Source: Cytophagales bacterium (lineage in GTDB: Bacteria; Bacteroidota; Bacteroidia; Cytophagales; Flammeovirgaceae). From it: a stretch of DNA of 64,000 nt. The notes beneath the pieces were generated by a model. That model worked only from the letters and a program-made list of their open reading frames with translations. It was not told where the DNA came from and did no database searches. Below, piece after piece: positions 8,545-17,417 of this stretch. The stretch lies in assembly GCA_025056215.1 (NCBI GenBank), contig JANWWC010000003.1:186001-250000 (forward strand), read 5' to 3'. Made by a program: the position numbers and the translations under genes. The first letter of the stretch is position 1, and every line of letters starts with the position of its first letter.

Positions 8545-10281
8545 CTACTCTAAACGAATATCTGCTACTGAAGCACCGGCAGGTACCATAGGAAATACAT
8601 TTTCTTCCTTTTCTACCACTACTTCTAAAAAGTATGGCTTTTCAGAAGCTAACAATCGGTCGAGAGCACTAGAGAGCTCTTCGCGCTCTCGTACTCTTTC
8701 GGCCTGAATAAAAAACCCTTCTACAATCTTAACAAAATCAGGATTGACCATTTCTGTAAACGAGTACCGGTTGTCAAAAAAGAGTTGCTGCCATTGGCGC
8801 ACCATTCCTAAGAAATCGTTATTTAAAACAATCACTTTGACAGCAATGTTGTATTGCATAATAGTTCCGAGCTCCTGGAGTGTCATCTGGAAACCTCCGT
8901 CACCGATGATAGCAATTACTTGCTTTTCTGGGGCAGAAATTTTAGCGCCCATAGCAGCTGGCAAGCAAAAACCCATTGTGCCGGCGCCTCCTGAAGTAAT
9001 GTTTGTATTTTGCTCTTTAAAGCGATAGTAACGAGACGTTACCATTTGGTGTTGCCCTACATCAGTAACAATAACGGCACGTCCATCAGTTTTTTCAGAG
9101 AGCATTTTGATAACCTCTGCCATTTTAATTTTATCGGTAATGGGAGCAAAATCTTTGGCTATTACTTTTTGATACTCAACCTGGTCATATTCTTTAAATT
9201 TCGCATACCACTCTGGATAGGTTTTTTTCTGAAGCAATGGTAAAAGATATGCCAAAGATTCTTTACAATCTCCTAAAACTGGAATATCTGCTTTGACATT
9301 TTTATTGATTTCCGCAGGATCGATTTCAAAATGAATAACTTTAGCTTGTTTAGCATAAGTGTTCAGATCTCCTGTTACGCGATCATCAAAACGCATGCCT
9401 ACCGCAATAAGAACGTCACACTGATTAGTTAGCACATTAGGAGCGTAATTCCCATGCATGCCTAAATACCCGACGTAGTTAGGATGATCGGTAGGAACAG
9501 CGCCAAGGCCCAGTAAAGTACTCGCCGCTGGAATTCCAGATTTCTCTAACACTTGTAATAATTCTTTTTGAGCATTTCCTAGCAAAACGCCATGCCCTAC
9601 TAACATAAGAGGCTGCTTCGCTTGATTGATAAGTTTAGCAGCTTGCTCTACGGCGGCTAAATCTGTTTTGAGTTTAGGCGTATAACTACGAACACTTGTG
9701 CATTTTCGATAATTAAAATTAAGTCTTGCAAATTGTGCATTTTTAGTAATATCGATCAAAACAGGTCCGGGTCTTCCTGTTCGAGCTATGTAAAAAGCTT
9801 TTGCAATGGCTTCAGGAATTTCTTCAGCAGAGGTAATTTGATAATTCCATTTTGTAATAGGCATAGTGATTCCGATCACATCTACTTCTTGGAAAGCATC
9901 TGTTCCAAGAAGGTGACGTGCCACTTGCCCTGTAATACACACCACAGGAGTAGAATCAATCATCGCATCCGCAATCCCTGTAACGAGATTAGTAGCTCCT
10001 GGACCGGAAGTTGCAAGCGCCACGCCTACTTTGTCAGGGCGAACCCGCGCATAACCTTGTGCTGCGTGAATAGCACCTTGTTCATGTCGAACTAAAATAT
10101 GGTTAATTTGATCCCGATAATCGTACAAGGCATCGTATACAGGCATAATGGCGCCACCAGGGTAGCCAAAAATAGTATCCACTCCCTCCGCAAGGAGCGA
10201 TAAAACTACGGCTTCTGCACCTGTAATATTCTCTTTTTTAGTGATGGGAGCGATGCGTTCAGATTTGGTAAGTGCTTCCAT
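8545..10281 (-). CDS. ilvB: Acetolactate synthase large (catalytic) subunit
   Basis: Thiamine-diphosphate enzyme that condenses two pyruvates, or pyruvate and 2-oxobutyrate, in the first common step of valine, leucine and isoleucine synthesis. Seen: an N-terminal pyrimidine-binding domain with FGYPGGAIMP and the catalytic Glu in RHEQGAIHAAQGYAR, a central domain, and a C-terminal domain with the thiamine/metal motif GDGGFQM followed about 25 residues later by the LNN pair. I chose the ATG at 10281; an in-frame ATG at 10302 would add seven residues. The small subunit (ilvN), ilvC and ilvD are not adjacent, unlike many Bacteroidota where these genes cluster. A strong terminator follows the gene. 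Confidence 0.95.
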   Translation of the reverse strand: MEALTKSERIAPITKKENITGAEAVVLSLLAEGVDTIFGYPGGAIMPVYDALYDYRDQINHILVRHEQGAIHAAQGYARVRPDKVGVALATSGPGATNLVTGIADAMIDSTPVVCITGQVARHLLGTDAFQEVDVIGITMPITKWNYQITSAEEIPEAIAKAFYIARTGRPGPVLIDITKNAQFARLNFNYRKCTSVRSYTPKLKTDLAAVEQAAKLINQAKQPLMLVGHGVLLGNAQKELLQVLEKSGIPAASTLLGLGAVPTDHPNYVGYLGMHGNYAPNVLTNQCDVLIAVGMRFDDRVTGDLNTYAKQAKVIHFEIDPAEINKNVKADIPVLGDCKESLAYLLPLLQKKTYPEWYAKFKEYDQVEYQKVIAKDFAPITDKIKMAEVIKMLSEKTDGRAVIVTDVGQHQMVTSRYYRFKEQNTNITSGGAGTMGFCLPAAMGAKISAPEKQVIAIIGDGGFQMTLQELGTIMQYNIAVKVIVLNNDFLGMVRQWQQLFFDNRYSFTEMVNPDFVKIVEGFFIQAERVREREELSSALDRLLASEKPYFLEVVVEKEENVFPMVPAGASVADIRLE

Positions 10282-10530
10282 GTATTTAAAATTTGTAACC
10301 ATTGAAAATTCTAATCAGATTGCATTTAAAAAAATCTTATTTGGTAGAAACCCGAATTTTATTATGAAAACAAAATTTTATTTCGAAAAAAGTGTAATAC
10401 ACAATTTTTATAATAAGTTTTTTAAACAAATTCCATACAAATTTATGAATTAATTTTGTTTTACCAAAAAAATAAAATGTTTATTCTGAATAATTTTTAT
10501 TTTGTTGAATGTATGATTTCGGGAAATACC

Positions 10531-11571
10531 ATGCTGCAAAATGTTCTGAAAATAAGTATTGCTATTTTTTGTTTCAACCAATTATGGGCGCAATCCGTAT
10601 GTTCAGAAGAATTAACCCAAGCACAAAAGTTGTACGACGATGGCATCTTAGCACAAGCACAAGAAAAAATTTTATATTGTCTAAAAAAAAACGGTTTTCA
10701 AACTAACGATGAAAAAACACGCGCCTACCGCCTTCTTACCCTAATAGCGCTTTATACAGACCAGTTAGATGAAGCTGAAAAGTACATGATGGCACTTCTT
10801 TCCACCAACCCCGATTATCGCCTAAATCCTGCAATTGAAGCAAACGAATTTACGAAACTTTATCAAACTTTTCGAACTCATCCTATTCTAACACTCGGAA
10901 TCCAAGCAGGTCCTAACCAAAACTATGTAGTTGTTAGCCAGTCTAAAAGTACAGATAACGACAAGCAGCTCGCTCACTATACTGAGCGCCTCGGTTTTTC
11001 AGGAGGAATTGTCGCTAATTTTCACTTAAAAAAATCTTGGACGATTCACTTAGAACCTTCTTACGTTATTCGGCGGTTTGAGCAAACACAAAGACTTTTT
11101 CAATTTACAGAATTAAAAGTATCTGAAAATCAATCTATTATAGAAATTCCGCTTGCTATTAGTTATGCTTTGGGAGGATATCGCATCCAAGGTTTTATAC
11201 AAGGCGGAATTATTGTTCAACATCTCTTATCTTCTTTTTTAGAGGCGAATAGAAACAATTTTCAAAACATCAGTATCCCTCTTTCAACACAGTTCATCGC
11301 TGCGAAAGAAATGCGCAACCCATTAGGATATGCTGGATTATTGGGCGTAGGATTTCGCTATAAAATTCCTCGTGGCTTTCTTTTTATGAAAAGTCAATTT
11401 CTTTATGGATTTACTAACCAATCGCTCCCTACTCACCGATATACCCACCATGAACTTTTGTTTCAATATGGCTACGTAGATGATGATTTTTATTTGAACC
11501 AAATTTCACTTCAAATAGGCTATCTATATGCATTTTACAAACCTAAAAAGCTCAAAAAATCTCAAGATTAG
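10531..11571 (+). CDS. TPR-like domain plus outer-membrane beta-barrel protein
   Basis: A likely envelope protein. From the chosen ATG at 10531, a signal peptide of about 20 residues ends at the segment LWAQS. Residues about 25-100 are helical, resemble a TPR array (repeated Ala-Gln and Leu-Asp-Glu-Ala patterns), and end in a Asn-Pro-Asp-Tyr turn. From about residue 110 to the end the sequence alternates hydrophobic and polar residues with aromatic ends, as in an 8- to 10-stranded outer-membrane barrel. An upstream ATG at 10456 overlaps a possible -7 box (TAATTTTG, 10451-10458), so it is unlikely to be the true start; 10513 is an alternative. The last 20 bases overlap the convergent PAS gene. 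Specific function unknown. Confidence 0.75.
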   Translation: MLQNVLKISIAIFCFNQLWAQSVCSEELTQAQKLYDDGILAQAQEKILYCLKKNGFQTNDEKTRAYRLLTLIALYTDQLDEAEKYMMALLSTNPDYRLNPAIEANEFTKLYQTFRTHPILTLGIQAGPNQNYVVVSQSKSTDNDKQLAHYTERLGFSGGIVANFHLKKSWTIHLEPSYVIRRFEQTQRLFQFTELKVSENQSIIEIPLAISYALGGYRIQGFIQGGIIVQHLLSSFLEANRNNFQNISIPLSTQFIAAKEMRNPLGYAGLLGVGFRYKIPRGFLFMKSQFLYGFTNQSLPTHRYTHHELLFQYGYVDDDFYLNQISLQIGYLYAFYKPKKLKKSQD

Positions 11572-13684
11572 GTTCTTCATCTCCAAAATCTACCTCATTA
11601 GTTTGTTGAACAATTTTTTTGACCACAAGATCTAACTCTTGTGCTGTTTTAATCAAATGGTTTAAATATAATTCTTTCATTTTCTCTGATTCTTCTCGAT
11701 AATTTTTCAGCAAATCGCACAAACCTAAGATAGTAGCAACTGGTCCGCGCAATTCATGCGATTGTTGCCAAGCAATTTTTCGCAAAATCTGATTTTGTTT
11801 TAAAATAATCGACTGACGTTTTTTTAATTCGCTTACATCTTGAAGTATCGCGATTACAAACTTTTGGTGATTTGTTGTAAAGCAATTCAGACTTGCGTCT
11901 ATCGCAATTTCTTTTCCATCTTTTGTAAGGGCAGCTATAAAGCGACCCATTCGCATAGACTTGGAAGGTTCCTGTTTCATATAATTTTCATAATGCGTGC
12001 GGTGAACAATCCGAAATCTTTCAGGAATTAAAATATCTATTGTTTTTCCTACGATCTCATTTTCCTTATAGCCAAATACCTTTTCAAATTCTTCGTTTAC
12101 ATAATGAATAATAGCACCTTCTCCTACAATAAGTAGAGGATGCGGAATAGCTTCAATTGTTCTTTGTAGTTTAAGCTCACTTTCTTTGAGTTGTTCTTCT
12201 TTTCGTTTGCGCTCCGTAATATCTAAAACGTTATACGCTATACCAATTATATTGTGAAATTCGTCATACACTGGAAACAGAGAAAACTGCCACCAGTCAC
12301 TCTGCCTACCTGACTTTTCAACTACGATTTTTTCGCCTTGAAAAACTCTTTTATAATATTCCTCAAATTCTGCACGATATTCAGGCAAAACAAAATCTAA
12401 GGATTCATCACCTATTTGTATTTCTCTTCCGAAAATTTGTTTTGTAATAATACGCGTCATTTGATTAACATACCGAACCTTAAGTTCTTTATCGACAAAT
12501 CCATTCGCTTCGGTCGTACTTTGGTAAATCGCTTGTAAGATAAATTCTTGCTGTCTCAGTTTGATTTCTGTTAATTTTTTTTCCGTGATATCTTTCAAGT
12601 TGATATTACAACCTAATATTTGTCCTTTGGTATCGTAGACAGGCATATATGTAAGTTCGAACCATAATTTTTTTCCTTCTGTAACTCTCTCAATTTCAAG
12701 TGAAAATTTTTCACCTCCTAAAACAAATGAAAAATATCGATTGAGTAAATCAGTATCCTCTTCTTGAAAATAATCTCGAATGTCAGCTCCGAGAAAAAGT
12801 TCTTTCTTATAATAGCGAAGAAAAACTTCGTACGTAATTTTATTGAAATTCAAAACTTTATAATCAGGACTGACTAACAGGTTAATATCATTTGTGGAAT
12901 CCAAAATAGCTTTTAAACGGTTTTGAGAAATCTCAAGAGCTTGTTGAGCCTTTTTTTGCTGAGTAATATTTCTGAAAAAAACAGTCAATCCCTCCACAGA
13001 AGGATAAGCCACTACACTATACCATTGATCTATGTCAGGGCGATAATCTTCAAAGGTAACCGTAAGCCCTTCTTGCATTGCCTTGCGATACTGAGAAGGA
13101 TATTCAAAATTAGAAGAGTCAGGAAAAACATCCCAAAGACACTTTCCTAACAAATAATCTCTAGAAAATCCCAAAGTTTGTTCTGCTACTTTGTTGATTT
13201 TTGTAAAAACCCAGTTTTTGTCTAGCTGATAAAACCCATCTGTAATTTCTTCGATAATCGTATCCACTTTTTGAGCAAATGATTTGGCTTGGCGGCTTGC
13301 TTTTTCAGTTTCTGTAATATCGTGCCCCAAACAAATGATGCCTATCGGATTTGCTTGTTTATCTTTTAAAACAGAAAATTCCCACGATGTCCAATAAAAA
13401 TCTTGTAAAGTAGTATCGGGTTTTCTCAAAATCACTTTCACAATCTTATCAGGATTAGCAAGGCACTCTTCTACAGCTTTCAAGCAAGTGGCATGATCTT
13501 CTGGGTAAATCGCTATAAAGGCAGGTTGTCCGATAAAATCTTCACAGATAAAAGAGAAACGCTTTCTAAAAACTTCATTCACAAAAATGTAACGCCCTTC
13601 TAAGTCTGTAATGACCAAAGAGTAATCTTCAGAATGAAGCAAATACCAGGGTACATATTTTTCTATTAACTCGTTATTCAACAT
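11552..13684 (-). CDS. Multi-PAS sensor protein with a histidine-kinase dimerisation domain but no ATPase domain
   Basis: Cytoplasmic sensor of 710 residues with no membrane helix. Five PAS domains can be followed (about residues 15-135, 140-245, 250-370, 380-500, 505-630), most ending in the PAC-type string DITE or similar. The C-terminus has a HisKA-like helix pair with the H-box SHELRGPVATILGL (His643). A normal kinase would continue with an ATP-binding domain, but this protein stops about 60 residues later with an acidic tail. The opposite-strand barrel gene occupies the DNA beyond, so this is not a recent frameshift. It lies 9 bases downstream of the nucleotidase-domain lipoprotein gene and is probably co-transcribed with it. 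It could act as a phospho-relay, a kinase partner or a regulator; which is unknown. Confidence 0.88.
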   Translation of the reverse strand: MLNNELIEKYVPWYLLHSEDYSLVITDLEGRYIFVNEVFRKRFSFICEDFIGQPAFIAIYPEDHATCLKAVEECLANPDKIVKVILRKPDTTLQDFYWTSWEFSVLKDKQANPIGIICLGHDITETEKASRQAKSFAQKVDTIIEEITDGFYQLDKNWVFTKINKVAEQTLGFSRDYLLGKCLWDVFPDSSNFEYPSQYRKAMQEGLTVTFEDYRPDIDQWYSVVAYPSVEGLTVFFRNITQQKKAQQALEISQNRLKAILDSTNDINLLVSPDYKVLNFNKITYEVFLRYYKKELFLGADIRDYFQEEDTDLLNRYFSFVLGGEKFSLEIERVTEGKKLWFELTYMPVYDTKGQILGCNINLKDITEKKLTEIKLRQQEFILQAIYQSTTEANGFVDKELKVRYVNQMTRIITKQIFGREIQIGDESLDFVLPEYRAEFEEYYKRVFQGEKIVVEKSGRQSDWWQFSLFPVYDEFHNIIGIAYNVLDITERKRKEEQLKESELKLQRTIEAIPHPLLIVGEGAIIHYVNEEFEKVFGYKENEIVGKTIDILIPERFRIVHRTHYENYMKQEPSKSMRMGRFIAALTKDGKEIAIDASLNCFTTNHQKFVIAILQDVSELKKRQSIILKQNQILRKIAWQQSHELRGPVATILGLCDLLKNYREESEKMKELYLNHLIKTAQELDLVVKKIVQQTNEVDFGDEEPNLEIF

Positions 13685-13693
13685 ATAAAAAAA

Positions 13694-14440
13694 TTATCTA
13701 ACCACAAATCGATTTTCGAGTGAAGCCGTAGCTTGTTTGCCTTCTGCCGAAATTGCTTTAAAATAATCAATAAACATTTCCCTTGCTTTTACATATAAAT
13801 ATTCTCTTCGCAAACTTTTTTGCCAAAACTTCATTTCGTCTCCCCCATCTGCTAAGTAATCTGAAATTACTACTGTATAAACTTTTTCTGGGTCATAAGG
13901 TTTTCCATTGATAAGAGCTTCAGAAAGATTTCCGCTCTCAAAAACGATTTTGGCATTTCCTATGGCTGTATTTTTCCTTTGTAAATGGTATTCGAACAAT
14001 TCATACAAATGTTTACCTTCAATTTCTAAAATTACCATTTCGTTGTCAAAAGGTTGAAATTCGAACATGGTTCCAACAGTCACTTGCCCTCTATAAAGTG
14101 GTATTCTTAAACCTCCCGTAGTAATTACAGACAAATCAGGCTTTTTACCTATGATTTTTTGAGCTTGACTCAAAATCACATCTGCTGCAAAATTTCCGAG
14201 CAATGTTTCGTAAGCACCACTTTTTACTAGAGGCATGTCTGTTTCTATGCATCCTATTACTTCATTCATAGAACTATCTAATAGTTGTTTATAAGAAAAA
14301 AATTGCCTTATCACTGATGAATCAGAAGAAACCTGCTCATCTAATTCAAGAAAAGCACCTTTAATTGACTTAAGCTCCCAAAATTTAGGGGAGCAACTTG
14401 TTAGCATGAGCGCTATTAGAAAATAAAAAAATAGTGGCAT
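13694..14440 (-). CDS. Lipoprotein with a lone 5'-nucleotidase C-terminal domain
   Basis: A 248-residue protein with a short hydrophobic signal and a lipobox whose cysteine is residue 16 (LTSC). The rest matches the C-terminal, substrate-binding domain of UshA-type 5'-nucleotidases: the string LLGNFAADVIL, a Thr-Thr-Gly-Gly-Leu-Arg segment, the FEFQPFDNEMV stretch, and a Ser-Asp-Tyr-Leu-Ala-Asp-Gly-Gly-Asp segment. The metallophosphatase domain that hydrolyses nucleotides is absent. In many Bacteroidota a separate gene for that domain follows directly; here the PAS sensor gene follows instead. It may work with a phosphatase encoded elsewhere or bind nucleotides only. Confidence 0.85.
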   Translation of the reverse strand: MPLFFYFLIALMLTSCSPKFWELKSIKGAFLELDEQVSSDSSVIRQFFSYKQLLDSSMNEVIGCIETDMPLVKSGAYETLLGNFAADVILSQAQKIIGKKPDLSVITTGGLRIPLYRGQVTVGTMFEFQPFDNEMVILEIEGKHLYELFEYHLQRKNTAIGNAKIVFESGNLSEALINGKPYDPEKVYTVVISDYLADGGDEMKFWQKSLRREYLYVKAREMFIDYFKAISAEGKQATASLENRFVVR

Positions 14441-14528
14441 GGAGCGTTATGTAGTTAGTTGTTATGGTAACTAAAAAATAAAGGATTCCAAAAAGGCAAA
14501 ATTTTTTTTATGTAATGTTATGCAATCG

Positions 14529-14559
14529 TTTGAAATAATAAAAAATTAGTATAGATTTG
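14529..14559 (+). promoter_or_regulatory. Bacteroidota-type promoter of the glutamate dehydrogenase gene
   Basis: TTTG at 14529-14532, a 19-base spacer, then TAGATTTG at 14552-14559, an exact match to TTTG-N19-TAnnTTTG. Transcription would begin about 95 bases before the ATG at 14660. Confidence 0.75.
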
Positions 14560-14659
14560 CGTCGCGTTTGAAACTTTAAATTTTTTTGAACGTAGACTAA
14601 AAGCGAATTTTCGCTAAACTTAAACAACACATTCTTTCAACCTTAATTTTCTTTAGTTT

Positions 14660-15934
14660 ATGGCTTATATCGAACCCGCTCCAATTATAGACAAGGAGAA
14701 CCCGTTTGAATCAATGATGTCGCGTTTTAATACAGCGGCAGAACTGCTCGGCTTGGACAACGAAACCTATGAAATTCTCAAAAATCCCGTAAAACAAGTC
14801 ATCGTAAACTTGCATATTACGATGGATAACGGGAAAAAGCAAGTGTTTGAAGGTTATCGCGTCATTCACTCCGATACTTTAGGTCCTGCAAAAGGAGGTA
14901 TTCGTTTTGCAATGGATGTTTCCATCGATGAAGTGAAAGCTCTAGCCGCCTGGATGACCTGGAAATGCGCTGTCGTGGATATTCCTTATGGAGGAGCGAA
15001 AGGAGCTATAAAATGCGACCCTACCAAAATGTCCAAAGGAGAATTAGAACGCCTTGTACGCGCTTATACCCAAGCAATGTATGACGTATTCGGACCTGAT
15101 AAAGACATTCCAGCACCCGACATGGGCACTGGACCGCAAGAAATGGCTTGGCTTATGGACGAATACTCTAAAATGAATGGACGCACAGTCCAAGGGGTCG
15201 TAACAGGTAAACCGCTCGTATTAGGAGGCTCGCTTGGAAGAACGGAAGCCACAGGGCGTGGCGTAATGATAACAGCACTCGAAGCAATGCTGAAACTTAA
15301 GATGAATCCCGCGCATTCGAGCTGTGCCGTACAAGGATTCGGAAACGTAGGAAGCCACGCTGCGATGTTTATGGCAGAACGAGGCTTAAAAGTAAAAGCT
15401 ATTAGCGACGTAACAGGAGCCTATTGGAACGATAAAGGTTTTGATATTGCAGAGGTAATAAAATACCGCGATTCTCACAACAAAACTTTAGACGGCTTCA
15501 AAGGCGGTGATCTCATTACTAATGAAGAACTTCTTACTGCGCCTGTTGATGTTCTCTTGCCTTGTGCAAAAGAAGACGTTATCACAGTCCACAATGCTGA
15601 TAAAATTCAAGCCAAACTCATCGTAGAAGGCGCTAACGGACCTACCTCTTACAAAGCTGATGACATTATTAATTCAAAAGGAATTGTAGTAGTACCCGAT
15701 ATTTTGGCAAATGCAGGAGGGGTTACCGTATCTTACTTTGAGTGGGTACAAAACCGTATGGGCTATAAGTGGGAAGCTGATCGCGTCAATCGCAGAAGTG
15801 ACCGCATTATGAAACAAGCTTTTGAAAATGTGTATAACACAGCTAAAAAATACAACGTTCCAATGCGCATTGCGGCATATATCGTAGCGATTGCCAAAGT
15901 AGCAGATACTTACAAATTGCGAGGCGGATTTTAG
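14660..15934 (+). CDS. gdhA: Glu/Leu/Phe/Val family dehydrogenase, probably glutamate dehydrogenase
   Basis: Oxidative deamination of glutamate to 2-oxoglutarate, or the reverse, linking nitrogen and carbon metabolism. The 424-residue length is typical of the hexameric NAD-type class. Seen: the substrate-binding GPAKGGIRF, the catalytic-lysine region YGGAKGAIKCDP, the PDMGTGPQEMAW segment, and the Rossmann string VQGFGNVGSHAA at about residue 225. Preceded by a strong promoter and followed by a hairpin with a T-run at 15961-16018, so probably monocistronic. The cofactor, NAD or NADP, cannot be settled from the sequence alone. Confidence 0.93.
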   Translation: MAYIEPAPIIDKENPFESMMSRFNTAAELLGLDNETYEILKNPVKQVIVNLHITMDNGKKQVFEGYRVIHSDTLGPAKGGIRFAMDVSIDEVKALAAWMTWKCAVVDIPYGGAKGAIKCDPTKMSKGELERLVRAYTQAMYDVFGPDKDIPAPDMGTGPQEMAWLMDEYSKMNGRTVQGVVTGKPLVLGGSLGRTEATGRGVMITALEAMLKLKMNPAHSSCAVQGFGNVGSHAAMFMAERGLKVKAISDVTGAYWNDKGFDIAEVIKYRDSHNKTLDGFKGGDLITNEELLTAPVDVLLPCAKEDVITVHNADKIQAKLIVEGANGPTSYKADDIINSKGIVVVPDILANAGGVTVSYFEWVQNRMGYKWEADRVNRRSDRIMKQAFENVYNTAKKYNVPMRIAAYIVAIAKVADTYKLRGGF

Positions 15935-15960
15935 CAGCATTTTATTTTGCACCTTATCCT

Positions 15961-16018
15961 ATACGAACTGTAACTTTTCAACGATTTTTGTAGTTGTAAA
16001 GACAGTTCGTATATTTTT
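15961..16018 (+). terminator. Large hairpin with T-run between gdhA and the DCC gene
   Basis: A perfect 11-bp inverted repeat (15961-15971 with 16002-16012, core ATACGAACTGT) encloses a 30-base loop with a smaller CAAC/GTTG pair inside, and is followed by a T-run to 16018. It looks like the gdhA terminator. The T-run ends one base before the ATG at 16020, so the element may also affect expression of the next gene. Confidence 0.6.
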
Positions 16019-16019
16019 T

Positions 16020-16424
16020 ATGAAAACCTTTTCAGAATGCATTATCCTTTTTGATGGCATATGCAATTTGTGCAACAGAAGTGTAAACCTTATCATTACA
16101 TATGACAAAAAAGAAAAATTCCGATTCGCTTCTTTACAATCAGAAATAGGAAAAAAACTAGCTCTTCAGCACGGAATTGATTCCGAAAAATTAGAGAGTA
16201 TTGTGCTGATTACCCCTCAAAAAGTCTACACAAAATCGGCTGCTGCTCTTCAAATTGCGCGACGCATGGATGGTTTGTGGTTTTTGTTATTTCCTCTTTA
16301 CTTTATTCCAAAAACTATCCGCGACTTTTTTTACGATATTGTCGCAAAAAATCGTTACCGCTGGTTCGGGAAGAGTAACTCATGCCGCGTTCCTACTCCC
16401 GAACTATCAAAGCGATTTTTATAA
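16020..16424 (+). CDS. DCC-family thiol-disulfide oxidoreductase-like protein
   Basis: A 134-residue member of the DUF393/DCC family. The N-terminal motif LFDGICNLCNRSV (CxxC at residues 15 and 18) is the family signature, and the C-terminal WFGKSNSCRVPTPE segment is also typical. The fold is thought to be thioredoxin-like, with the CxxC as a possible redox pair, but the physiological substrate is not known. A hydrophobic helix about residues 90-100 may associate with the membrane. The ATG sits immediately after the T-run of the gdhA hairpin. Confidence 0.88.
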   Translation: MKTFSECIILFDGICNLCNRSVNLIITYDKKEKFRFASLQSEIGKKLALQHGIDSEKLESIVLITPQKVYTKSAAALQIARRMDGLWFLLFPLYFIPKTIRDFFYDIVAKNRYRWFGKSNSCRVPTPELSKRFL

Positions 16425-16513
16425 GTTTCACGATTTTTTACATTTAAGCACTCTATATAACTTTTCAAATTACAAAGCATTTTGTATATTGCACATAATA
16501 AAATGAAGCCACT

Positions 16514-17410
16514 ATGAATACGTTCCTAAAAGATTTAGAATATGCTTGGAGCAAACCTAACAATGCCCCTATCAAAATTATTATCATTAATGTAGTAGTA
16601 TTCGTTTTTATCAATTTGATATGGTTGATTTGTCGCTTTGCAGGAAATATGAGCTTTTTTAATCAGACTATCGATTTTTTATCACTGCCTCCCTATTTCT
16701 GGGATTTTCTTTTACAACCATGGGCACTCATTACTTATTTTTTCACACATCAAGACTTTTTTCATTTGGTATTCAATATGTTGGCTCTGTACTGGTTCGG
16801 AATTATTTTAAACGATTTTTTAGGAAGCAGCCGAATTACGGCTTTGTATATTTTAGGAGGCATTGCTGGCGGGATAGCCTATCTCTTGCTTTCTAATACT
16901 ATTCCTTTCTTTGAAAGATCATCAGGTTCGGGTATGATAGGTGCTTCGGGCAGTGTCTATGCAATCGTAGTAGCTGCAGCTACACTTTCTCCTGATTTTC
17001 GCATGAACCTACTACTTTTTGGACCTGTCAAAATAAAATATATTGCGGCAGTCTATGTTTTTCTCTCCATTATCGGAACAGCAGGAGCAAACTCAGGCGG
17101 AAATATTGCTCATCTCGGAGGTGCGCTCCTAGGCTATATGTTTATTAAAAACTTACAACGCGGACGTGACTGGTCTCTTCCTTTCGGCAGATTTCGCAAC
17201 TGGACAAAGAACTGGTTCAAACCCAAGCGTAGTATGAAAGTAACTGTCGGAGGAAAACATGCCTCCTATAAAACAACGTTGCGCTCCCAATCTCTCGAAC
17301 CTACTCAAGAAGTCATCGATGCAATACTAGATAAAATCTCAGTACAAGGCTACGAAAAACTTACTAATGAAGAAAAGCAGATTTTATTTAGAGCAAGCCA
17401 AAAAAAGTAA
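16514..17410 (+). CDS. Rhomboid-family intramembrane serine protease
   Basis: Cleaves membrane-embedded substrates within the bilayer. Seen: six or so membrane helices, the HxxxxHLxxNM segment (His79, His84, Asn88), the catalytic GASG with Ser145, and the catalytic His200 in the string NIAHLGGALLGYMF. A basic cytoplasmic tail of about 85 residues follows, including a conserved C-terminal segment rich in Glu/Lys, as in many Bacteroidota rhomboids. The ROK kinase gene begins 7 bases after its stop, so they are likely co-transcribed. Substrate unknown. Confidence 0.93.
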   Translation: MNTFLKDLEYAWSKPNNAPIKIIIINVVVFVFINLIWLICRFAGNMSFFNQTIDFLSLPPYFWDFLLQPWALITYFFTHQDFFHLVFNMLALYWFGIILNDFLGSSRITALYILGGIAGGIAYLLLSNTIPFFERSSGSGMIGASGSVYAIVVAAATLSPDFRMNLLLFGPVKIKYIAAVYVFLSIIGTAGANSGGNIAHLGGALLGYMFIKNLQRGRDWSLPFGRFRNWTKNWFKPKRSMKVTVGGKHASYKTTLRSQSLEPTQEVIDAILDKISVQGYEKLTNEEKQILFRASQKK

Positions 17411-17417
17411 TTTTCTA

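Noticed and set aside
11552-13684. Frameshifted histidine kinase with the ATPase domain downstream
   Set aside because: The DNA beyond the stop encodes an intact opposite-strand gene, and no ATPase motif is seen in other frames there.
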